Below, piece by piece: positions 26,073-32,496 of a DNA stretch of 64,000 bases. The notes below the pieces were generated by a model. The model saw only the letters and a program-made list of their open reading frames with translations, made no database searches and was not told the DNA's origin. The position numbers and the translations under genes are program-made. Each line of letters opens with the position of its first letter. Within the stretch, counting starts at the first letter, position 1. Origin of the DNA: Micromonospora globbae (lineage in GTDB: Bacteria > Actinomycetota > Actinomycetes > Mycobacteriales > Micromonosporaceae); contig NZ_RAQQ01000005.1 in assembly GCF_003610785.1 (NCBI RefSeq), positions 186,001-250,000 on the forward strand. Reading direction: 5' to 3'.

Positions 26073-26366
26073 TCACTGGAACAGGCCGACGTTCCTCTTC
26101 TCGGTGTCGAGGTAGTCGGAGGCCGATTCGTCGACCGCGATCTTGATGTCACGCAACATGGCCTGCAGGTCCTGCGAGGCCGCGCGCCACCGTGCCTGCC
26201 GCTGCTCGTACGCCTGCCGGGCGTCACCCGTCCAGCTGGCCACCAGCGGCGCGGCGTCGCGCTCCAGTTGGCCGAGCTGCGAGTCGAGCGTGTTGAGTGC
26301 CTTCTGGATGTCCGCGCTGGCCTGTTGCAGCGCGGCGAAGTTGACGACCAGTACGCCGTTGTCCAC
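26073..26366 (-). CDS. WXG100 family protein (EsxA/EsxB-like), second of pair
   Basis: A 97-residue helical hairpin protein. The WxG turn is W45-T-G in LVASWTGDARQAYEQR, and a C-terminal YxxxE export-type motif is in SDYLDTEKRN. Heptad-like helices flank the turn. WXG100 proteins are exported as dimers by type VII (ESX) systems and often start polymorphic toxin or effector export. GTG start at 26366 with GGGAGG nine bases upstream. It follows the other WXG100 gene by 24 nt in the same direction, so the two probably form a heterodimer. Confidence 0.92.
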   Translation of the reverse strand: MDNGVLVVNFAALQQASADIQKALNTLDSQLGQLERDAAPLVASWTGDARQAYEQRQARWRAASQDLQAMLRDIKIAVDESASDYLDTEKRNVGLFQ

Positions 26367-26390
26367 CTGCGGATCCCTCCCCTGGATCGG

Positions 26391-26711
26391 TCAGAGCGGC
26401 AGCTGGATGCCGCCGCGGTTGGCGCCGGCGACCCGGCCGGCCGCCTCGGTGTCGGAGGCGTCGTACTGCCGCCCGGCCGTGCGGATCGCGCCCGCGGTCT
26501 CCCGCAGGGCCCGCTGCAACGCCGCCTGGTCCTGCGCCCACTGCTGCTTCACCTGCTCGAACGACCGCCCACCGGCGCCACGCCAGGCCTGCTGCAACAC
26601 CTCCAGCTCGGCCATCAGGCTGCTGAGCATCGACTGCAGGGACTGGTCCACCTGCTCGAACTTCGCGGCGGTCTGCTGCATCACCGCGGCTTCCGCCTGG
26701 GTCTGCGACAC
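26391..26711 (-). CDS. WXG100 family protein (EsxA/EsxB-like), first of pair
   Basis: A 106-residue protein with the turn AWRGAGGRSFEQV (W-R-G) between two long amphipathic helices rich in Gln and Ala. A YxxxD-type motif lies near the end (GRQYDASDTEAA), followed by a short tail GANRGGIQLPL. The GTG at 26711 (MSQTQAEAAV) is preferred because GAGG lies six bases upstream; the GTG at 26723 has no spacing for a ribosome binding site. Predicted ESX-exported partner of the neighbouring WXG100 protein. The ~245-nt divergent region before it serves both this pair and eccE. Confidence 0.92.
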   Translation of the reverse strand: MSQTQAEAAVMQQTAAKFEQVDQSLQSMLSSLMAELEVLQQAWRGAGGRSFEQVKQQWAQDQAALQRALRETAGAIRTAGRQYDASDTEAAGRVAGANRGGIQLPL

Positions 26712-26877
26712 TCCGGACCTCACCTCGCATCTCGGTCGTGGCTGGCCATCGGCGCGCCCGCTCCGGGGACGCGCCGCTCGCGCCCGGGATGTCGGGCACG
26801 GTGGGCGCGGGGCTCAGCGGAACTCGTGGCTGACGGTAGCCGTCCGGTTGCTGTTCTGCTACCCCACTCCGATCCCC

Positions 26878-26886
26878 TGTGGACAA
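26878..26886. promoter_or_regulatory. DnaA-box-like 9-mer
   Basis: TGTGGACAA, identical to the pair at 5824-5851, lies in the divergent region between the WXG100 genes and eccE. Single site; function uncertain. The rest of 26712-26955 shows no other clear element. Confidence 0.35.
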
Positions 26887-26955
26887 CGCGGGCACGGACA
26901 CTCCCCTACGATGTGCGTCAGCAACGTAGCGGTCGGTGATCGTCGGGGAGGCGTG

Positions 26956-28854
26956 ATGACGGCGGGCGGCATCGTCGACTCCCGCCCCGCCGCGCGCCGC
27001 GATGCGGCCCCGGTCTCCGGTCCGCCGGTGGCCGCCGGACCCACCGGTCGTACGCCGTCGCCGCGGATCGCGGTCCGCCGGTCCGCGCGTGTCCGGGCGG
27101 GTCAGATCGCCGCCGCGCAGGTGGCGCTGGCGCTGCCGGTGGCCGCCCTCGGCCGGGGGCCCGGGCTGCTGGTGGGCGCCACGTCGGCAGCCGCGCTGCT
27201 GCTGGCGCTGGCCTGGCTGCCGGTCCGGGGCCGCTGGCTCTTCGAGTGGGCGGCGAGCGGGCTCGGTTACCTGACCCGACGCCGGGCCCTGCCCGCGCAG
27301 GCCCCACCGGCCGCCCTGCTCGACCTGGTCGACCCCGGTGCCGCCGTCCGTCCCGCGGAGCTGGCCGGCGCGCCCGCCGCCGTGCTGGACGACGCGACGG
27401 GCCTCGTGGCCCTGCTGGAACTCGGTGATCCGGGCGACCTGCTCGGCGACGGGCACCGGCCGCTCCCGGCGCCCTCGGCGCTCCTGCCGTCCGCCCCGGC
27501 GGACGCGCCGCCGATCCGGATCCAGCTCGTGGTCACGGCGCTGCCCGCACCCGCCGTGGGCGGTGCGGCCGGCACGTCCTACCGGCAGTTGACCGACGGG
27601 CGGTTGCCCGGCCGGGAGCGGGCCGTCCTCGCGGTGCGCGCGTTGCGGGTCGACGGATGGTCGCCGGAGGAGCTGCGCCAGGCCCTCGCGGGTGCCGTCC
27701 GCCGGATCGTGCGGCGGCTGCGGCCGCTCGACGCACGTCCGCTCGGCGTCACCCCCGCACTGCGGTTGCTCACCGAACTGGCCCATCACGAGGGCGGACC
27801 CGTCCGTGAGGAGTGGACGGTCGTGCGCACCGGCGAGCTGCACCAGGCCACCTTCGGGCTGGAGCGGTGGCCCGACGTGCCCGACGACCGGCCCGGGCGG
27901 CTCGTGGCCCGGCTGCTGGCCCTGCCGGCCGCCGCCACGACCGTGTCGCTCCACGCCGGCCCGGCGGCCGGCGGCGAGACGCTTGCCGTACGCCTCGCGG
28001 CCGGGTCTCGCCACGCGCTGTCGATCGCGGCGCAGGAGCTGGACCGGCTCGTCACGGCGCTCGGCGGGCACGCCCGCCGGTGGGACGGCGCGCACGCGCA
28101 CGGGTTGGCCGGCACACTGCCGCTGGCGCTGGGCGGGCCGCCAGTCGGCTCCGGGCCGGCACCGGACGCACTGGACCTGACGCTGGGCGCGGCCGGGCTG
28201 ATGATCGGCACCAACCGGCACGGCGCCGCGCTGACCGTCCGGCTGTTCCGCCCCGAGGGCACGCGGGTGGTGGTGGTCGGCGGCGTACGCGTCGCGCAGC
28301 TCGTGGTGCTGCGGGCGCTGGCGCTCGGCGCCCGCGTGGTGGTGCGGACCGCGCGGCCACGGGTGTGGGAGCCGTTCGTGCGTGGCGTCGGCACGCCGAC
28401 CGGGTCCATCCCGCTGCTGCCACCCGGCCGGCCGGTCCCCACCGGGGCGGGCACCCCGCTGGTTCCGCTGCTCGTGGTGCTCGACGCGGGCCCGGTGCCG
28501 GCCGGCGCCGAACCGGAACGACCGTGGGGGTCGACGCTCGTGGTACGCGACGAGCTCACTCCGTCCGACGTGGACGCCCTGGGCCGCGCCGACCTGGCCG
28601 TGCTGCAACCCCTGCACCCCGGCGAGGCCGCGCTGGCCGGCACCGCGCTCGGGCTCGGCGACTCGGCGCAGATGCTGACCCGGATCCGGGACGACATGGT
28701 GGCGGTCGTCAACCGTCGGGCGCTTCGGTGGGCGCGGCTCTCGCTCACCCCGGTCGAGGCGCATCTCGTCGGTCACCCGTCCCGCCGGTTCCCGTTGGCG
28801 CCCACCCTCCCGGTTTCCGGGGAAGCCGCACCCGCTCCGGGCTGTCAGCCGTGA
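26956..28854 (+). CDS. Type VII secretion protein EccE-like
   Basis: A 632-residue protein with two adjacent N-terminal membrane helices (QIAAAQVALALPVAALGRG and LLVGATSAAALLLALAWLPV) at residues ~50-95, then a large soluble region. This is the EccE topology. EccE is a peripheral subunit of the ESX membrane complex and associates with mycosin, which fits the nearby protease gene. The middle and C-terminal parts (IRIQLVVTALPAP, TRVVVVGGVRVAQLVVLRAL) are consistent but weakly diagnostic. ATG at 26956 with GGGGAGG four bases upstream. No EccB, EccC or EccD gene lies in this window, so the core is elsewhere. Confidence 0.75.
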   Translation: MTAGGIVDSRPAARRDAAPVSGPPVAAGPTGRTPSPRIAVRRSARVRAGQIAAAQVALALPVAALGRGPGLLVGATSAAALLLALAWLPVRGRWLFEWAASGLGYLTRRRALPAQAPPAALLDLVDPGAAVRPAELAGAPAAVLDDATGLVALLELGDPGDLLGDGHRPLPAPSALLPSAPADAPPIRIQLVVTALPAPAVGGAAGTSYRQLTDGRLPGRERAVLAVRALRVDGWSPEELRQALAGAVRRIVRRLRPLDARPLGVTPALRLLTELAHHEGGPVREEWTVVRTGELHQATFGLERWPDVPDDRPGRLVARLLALPAAATTVSLHAGPAAGGETLAVRLAAGSRHALSIAAQELDRLVTALGGHARRWDGAHAHGLAGTLPLALGGPPVGSGPAPDALDLTLGAAGLMIGTNRHGAALTVRLFRPEGTRVVVVGGVRVAQLVVLRALALGARVVVRTARPRVWEPFVRGVGTPTGSIPLLPPGRPVPTGAGTPLVPLLVVLDAGPVPAGAEPERPWGSTLVVRDELTPSDVDALGRADLAVLQPLHPGEAALAGTALGLGDSAQMLTRIRDDMVAVVNRRALRWARLSLTPVEAHLVGHPSRRFPLAPTLPVSGEAAPAPGCQP

Positions 28855-28987
28855 TGCCGGCCGCCGCCCACGCATCCACCGATCGCCCGGCCGCCGGCCG
28901 CACGGCGCGTTGTCGGCCGCCCACCGACCGCGCTCGACGGATCTTCACGGGTTCCGCCGGTGGTCGCCGCATGGCACGATCCCCGCC

Positions 28988-29374
28988 ATGGGTTTTCTGA
29001 AGGGCCTTCTGATCCGGCTGGCCACCACGGCGCTCGCCTTCTGGTTGGCGACCCTGCTCATTCCCGGCATCACCCTGGACGCGGACTCCGTCGCCGGGAC
29101 GGTCACCACCCTGATCCTGGTGGCGGCGATCTTCGGCGTGGTCAACGCGGTGCTCCAGCCGATCATCAAGACCGTCGGCTGCGGCTTCTACCTGTTGACC
29201 CTCGGCCTCATCGCGCTGGTCGTCAACGGCCTGCTCTTCCTGCTCACGAGCTGGATCGCCGGCGAGGCCGGGCTGCCGTTCCACGTGGACGGCTTCTGGC
29301 CGGAGGCGGTGCTCGGCGCGCTCCTCGTCAGCGTCGTGACCTGGATCCTCGGCGCCGTCCTCGACCGCGACTGA
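28988..29374 (+). CDS. Phage holin family IV-like small membrane protein (DUF360/PF04020 type)
   Basis: A 128-residue integral membrane protein with four hydrophobic helices (LIRLATTALAFWLATLLIPG, VTTLILVAAIFGVVNAVLQP, FYLLTLGLIALVVNGLLFLL, AVLGALLVSVVTWILGAVL). The IFGVVNAVLQPIIK segment is the signature of the widespread 'holin family IV' or YvlD-type proteins, which are chromosomal and not phage. Role unknown; homologues are stress- or envelope-linked. ATG at 28988. The 28855-28987 gap shows no feature. Confidence 0.85.
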   Translation: MGFLKGLLIRLATTALAFWLATLLIPGITLDADSVAGTVTTLILVAAIFGVVNAVLQPIIKTVGCGFYLLTLGLIALVVNGLLFLLTSWIAGEAGLPFHVDGFWPEAVLGALLVSVVTWILGAVLDRD

Positions 29375-29537
29375 CCGGCACCGGAGCACCCCGCCCCGGC
29401 TGGGCCGCCGCGAAGCGCTCCGTGGCGGCGGACGACCGCGCGACCCGGAGGGCGCTGCGGGCCTGGAGCGCGCCGCGACGACCAGACTGCGGGAATTGGC
29501 CCCCGCGGTGACCGGCCGGCGGGGTTACCGTCTCGGG

Positions 29538-30035
29538 ATGTTCACCCTGACCCGTGACGACGGTTACCTGCTCAGCACCGATCCCGACCGGCTCGACCTG
29601 GCCCGGGTACACCAGTGGCTCAGCGCCGACGCGTACTGGGCGATGGGGCGCGACCGGGACACGGTGGAGCGGGCCTTCGCCGGGTCGATTCCGTTCGGCG
29701 TCTACCGGCCCGGCGACGGCCGGCAGGTCGCCGTCGCCCGGGTGGTCACCGACCGGGCGACGTTCGCCTGGCTGTGCGACGTCTACGTCGACCGGACCGA
29801 GCGTGGGCGCGGCCTCGGCACCTGGCTGGCCGGTGCGGTCCGGGACCACCTGGCCGACCTGGGCGTACGGCGCATCGTGCTGGCCACGAACGACGCGCAC
29901 GGCGTGTACGCGAAGGTCGGCTTCACGCCGGTGCTTCCGGAGCGCTGGATGGAGTACGACGGGCGCGACAGTCAGGTGACGCCCGTCACCGGACATGAGT
30001 CAAACGGCGGGTCACCCCTTACGGTGGAGGCGTGA
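29538..30035 (+). CDS. GNAT family N-acetyltransferase
   Basis: A 165-residue acetyltransferase. The acetyl-CoA-binding motif A is ERGRGLGTWLAGAVRDHLAD (R/QxxGxG/A), preceded by the strand ATFAWLCDVYVD and followed by RIVLATNDAHGVYAKVGF, the conserved Tyr/Phe region of motif B. The acceptor is not predictable. ATG at 29538. Its stop overlaps the rarD GTG by four bases (GTGA), so the two are co-translated; the short tail after PVTG is probably a consequence of that overlap. Confidence 0.9.
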   Translation: MFTLTRDDGYLLSTDPDRLDLARVHQWLSADAYWAMGRDRDTVERAFAGSIPFGVYRPGDGRQVAVARVVTDRATFAWLCDVYVDRTERGRGLGTWLAGAVRDHLADLGVRRIVLATNDAHGVYAKVGFTPVLPERWMEYDGRDSQVTPVTGHESNGGSPLTVEA

Positions 30036-31000
30036 CACCGCAGCGTCTGGGATATCTCTACGGCTTCGGCGCGTACCTGCTCTGGGGTTTCTTCCCGATC
30101 TACCTCAAGCTGCTGCGACCCGCCGGGCCGCTGGAGATCCTGGCCCACCGGATCGTGTGGTCGGTGGCCTTCGTGGCGCTGCTGCTCGCCGCCCAGCGCA
30201 ACATCGGTTTCCTGCGGGCGCTCGCGCGGCGGCCCCGCGCCCTCGCGGGGATCGGCGCCGCGGCGGCCCTCATCGCCGTGAACTGGGGCACCTACATCTA
30301 CGGCGTCAACTCCGACCGGGTCGTGGAGACGGCGCTCGGCTACTTCATCAACCCGCTCGTGGTCGTCCTGCTCGGCGTGACCGTGCTGCGTGAACGGCTC
30401 CGACCGGCGCAGTGGGTGGCGCTGGGCGTCGGCGGCCTGGCCGTGGCGGTGCTGACCGTCGACTACGGGCACGTGCCCTACCTCGCGCTCACCCTCGCGC
30501 TCAGCTTCGGCGGTTACGGCCTCGTGAAGAAGCGGCTCGGCCTGCCCGCGGCGGAGGGGCTCTTCGTCGAGTCGGCGGTCCTGGCGCTCCCCGCGCTCGG
30601 CTACCTCGGCTGGCTCGCCGCGAGCGGCGACGCCGCCTTCGGGCACGTCTCCGCCGGGCACACCGCGCTGCTGGTGCTGGCCGGCGCGGCCACGGCCGTT
30701 CCGCTGCTGCTCTTCGCGGGTGCCGCCAACCGGTTGCCGCTGACCGGCCTCGGCATGCTCCAGTACCTCGCCCCGATCCTCCAGCTCGGCTGCGGCGTGC
30801 TGATCTTCCACGAGCCGATGCCGCCGGCCCGGCTGGCCGGTTTCGCGCTGGTCTGGCTCGCGCTGATCGTCTTCACCGTCGACGCGCTGCGCCAGACCCG
30901 TCGGGCCCGCGCCGCCTCCCGGCTGGCAGCCGCGGTCCCCGAGCCCGCCCCGCCCCCCTCCGCGATCTTGCACTTCCTGCCCCGGCAAACCGGGCAATAG
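30032..31000 (+). CDS. rarD: EamA/RarD family transporter
   Basis: A 322-residue membrane protein with ten hydrophobic helices in two EamA repeats. RarD-type features are the N-terminal YGFGAYLLWGFFPIYLKLL and the segment LIAVNWGTYIYGVNSDRVVETALGYFINPLV. It is a predicted drug/metabolite superfamily exporter; the chloramphenicol link of E. coli RarD should not be assumed. GTG start at 30032 is coupled to the GNAT gene. Its last codons (AILHFLPRQTGQ) lie inside a palindromic repeat element, so the natural C-terminus may have been altered by insertion of that element. Confidence 0.92.
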   Translation: MTPQRLGYLYGFGAYLLWGFFPIYLKLLRPAGPLEILAHRIVWSVAFVALLLAAQRNIGFLRALARRPRALAGIGAAAALIAVNWGTYIYGVNSDRVVETALGYFINPLVVVLLGVTVLRERLRPAQWVALGVGGLAVAVLTVDYGHVPYLALTLALSFGGYGLVKKRLGLPAAEGLFVESAVLALPALGYLGWLAASGDAAFGHVSAGHTALLVLAGAATAVPLLLFAGAANRLPLTGLGMLQYLAPILQLGCGVLIFHEPMPPARLAGFALVWLALIVFTVDALRQTRRARAASRLAAAVPEPAPPPSAILHFLPRQTGQ

Positions 31001-31038
31001 CCCCGTATCAGGGGCCGAAACTGCAAGATCGCGGAGGG
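30956..31038. repeat. Large palindromic element with GATCTTGCA/TGCAAGATC arms, copy 1
   Basis: Perfect 17-bp arms (30956-30972 and 31022-31038) enclose 49 bases that hold two smaller hairpins (GCCCGG-type and GCCCC-GTATCA-GGGGC), so the RNA or cruciform would form a three-way junction. It overlaps the 3' end of rarD and ends 16 bases before the anti-sigma stop, so it may also act as a bidirectional terminator. A second copy is at 60230-60309. Confidence 0.85.
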
Positions 31039-31054
31039 TTGCGGCGCCGAGGGC

Positions 31055-31744
31055 TCAGCGGACGTCGTAGGTCAAGACCGGGGTGCCGTCGGCGCGCAGC
31101 AGCTCCAGGCGGACCAGTTCGGCACCGGTGAACCGCGTGACGCCGGTGAACCGCACGTCGTCGCCGGGCGCGGCCAGCCAGGACCCGACCTGCTCCGTGG
31201 CGCCGTCCGGGCCGTGCGCCACCAGCCGGAAGGTGTACGCCCTGGCGTAGCCGGCGCGACGCTCGTACCCGCAGTGCATGGTCACCTCGGTGCCCCAACC
31301 GGTGCCGGTCAACCCCACCTCGGCGTGCACCGGGACGGTGCCGGCCACCGGCTGCATGGCAACCATCCGCACCTGCTCGGCGGGCGGGGCGGTCTCCCGG
31401 GGCGCCACGACGGCCGCACCGACGCCCGCCACCAGGGCCAGCCCCGCCGCGGCGAGGGCCGTCAACGCGTACCGCCGGCGGTTGGCGGCCCGCTCGCGGC
31501 GTCGCCGTTCGCGGGCCTCGTCGAGCAGCGCCGGCAGCGACGGACCCGACGTGGGCACGAGGAACTGCTCCAGCCCGGCCGGGTCGAGCCGGCCGAGCAG
31601 CCCGGGCAGCACGGCGATCTCGGCGACCGCCTCGCGGCACTCCGCGCACCCGGCCAGGTGCCGCTCGTACGCGGCCCGCTCGGCGGGGGCGAGCGCTCCC
31701 AGCACGTACGCGCCGTCGTCGTGCGCGAACTCGCACCGGGTCAT
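31055..31744 (-). CDS. Membrane anti-sigma factor with zinc-finger (zf-HC2) domain
   Basis: A 229-residue protein. The zinc-binding motif H29-x3-C33-x2-C36 is in ERHLAGCAECREAV. A helical linker rich in Arg (EARERRRRERAANRRRYA) precedes one membrane helix (ALTALAAAGLALVAGVGAAVV, about residues 91-112), and an extracytoplasmic beta-rich domain follows. This is the standard ECF anti-sigma layout: the cytoplasmic domain holds the sigma factor until an envelope signal triggers release. ATG at 31744 overlaps the sigma factor stop by four bases (ATGA), so the pair is made stoichiometrically. Confidence 0.93.
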   Translation of the reverse strand: MTRCEFAHDDGAYVLGALAPAERAAYERHLAGCAECREAVAEIAVLPGLLGRLDPAGLEQFLVPTSGPSLPALLDEARERRRRERAANRRRYALTALAAAGLALVAGVGAAVVAPRETAPPAEQVRMVAMQPVAGTVPVHAEVGLTGTGWGTEVTMHCGYERRAGYARAYTFRLVAHGPDGATEQVGSWLAAPGDDVRFTGVTRFTGAELVRLELLRADGTPVLTYDVR

Positions 31745-32319
31745 CCCGTCACCCCCATCTCCGCCAGGACCAACCGTAGTGAGCGCAGCGCGTAGTGCGT
31801 CCGGGACTTCACCGTGCCCGGCGGCACGCCCAACCGGGAGGCCGCCTCGGCCACCGACCGGCCCTGGTAGAAGCACTCGACGAGCACCTCACGGTGGGTC
31901 GGGCTGAGCCGGTTCAACGCCTCGGCGACGGTCCACGCCTCCACGGCGCGTTCGGCCTCGTCCACGACCTCCGGCGGCTCGGGCAGTTCGTCGGTGTAGA
32001 CCTCACCGACGCGGGTGGCCCGCCGCCGCCACGCGTCGATCGCCAGGTTCCGTGCCGTGGTGAAGAGCCAGGCGCGGACGGAGCCACGCCGCGGGTCGAG
32101 CGACTCGGGGTGCCGCCAGGCGCGCAGCAGCGTCTCCTGCACCAGGTCCTCGGCGCGCTGCCGGTCGCCGTTGACCAGCCGCAGGGCGTGGGCGTACAGC
32201 GCCTCCGCGTGCTCGTCGTGCAGCGCGCGGAGCAGGTCGGCGTCGTGGTCGCTGATGGCGGTCTCCTCGCTTCCGTCGCGAGTCCGACGGTGCGTTCGCC
32301 CGGGAATACGCGCGGCCAC
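31741..32319 (-). CDS. ECF-type RNA polymerase sigma factor
   Basis: Up to 192 residues. Sigma region 2 is LLRALHDEHAEALYAHALRL ... RAEDLVQETLLRAWRHPE and region 4 is LSPTHREVLVECFYQGRSVAEAASRLGVPPGTVKSR. It resembles the SigK/SigL group, which pairs with zf-HC2 anti-sigmas, as here. The start is unclear. GTG 32319 gives a 21-residue extension with a poor ribosome binding site. The best site, GAGGAG, precedes ATC at 32256 (ISDHDADLL), where the core domain begins, and no ATG/GTG/TTG exists there in frame. The coordinates use GTG 32319; see findings. Confidence 0.9.
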   Translation of the reverse strand: MAARIPGRTHRRTRDGSEETAISDHDADLLRALHDEHAEALYAHALRLVNGDRQRAEDLVQETLLRAWRHPESLDPRRGSVRAWLFTTARNLAIDAWRRRATRVGEVYTDELPEPPEVVDEAERAVEAWTVAEALNRLSPTHREVLVECFYQGRSVAEAASRLGVPPGTVKSRTHYALRSLRLVLAEMGVTG

Positions 32320-32376
32320 CGCGATCGGTTCAGTCCGAGGTCAGCACGGCTGCGCCACCGGCCGTCCCGGCGAGGT

Positions 32377-32398
32377 GTTCACGCCCGGTTCACGTTCA
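32377..32398 (+). promoter_or_regulatory. PHO-box-like direct repeat (PhoP site) upstream of phoX
   Basis: Two abutting 11-base units GTTCACGCCCG and GTTCACGTTCA match the GTTCA core of the actinobacterial PHO box, followed by a third overlapping GTTCACGCCG. It sits ~100 bases upstream of the PhoX-family gene and in front of the divergent sigma factor. Phosphate-starvation control by PhoP is inferred. Confidence 0.6.
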
Positions 32399-32496
32399 CG
32401 CCGACGGTCGCTCATCACGCCCTCCTAGCGTCCCGCCGGTACGCCCACAACGTCGGGCCCCGCACACCACCATGACCCCTCGTCAGGAGGCTCCCC

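Noticed and set aside
28988-29374. Prophage holin
   Set aside because: The 'holin family IV' name is historical; there are no phage genes nearby and the protein is a common chromosomal membrane protein.
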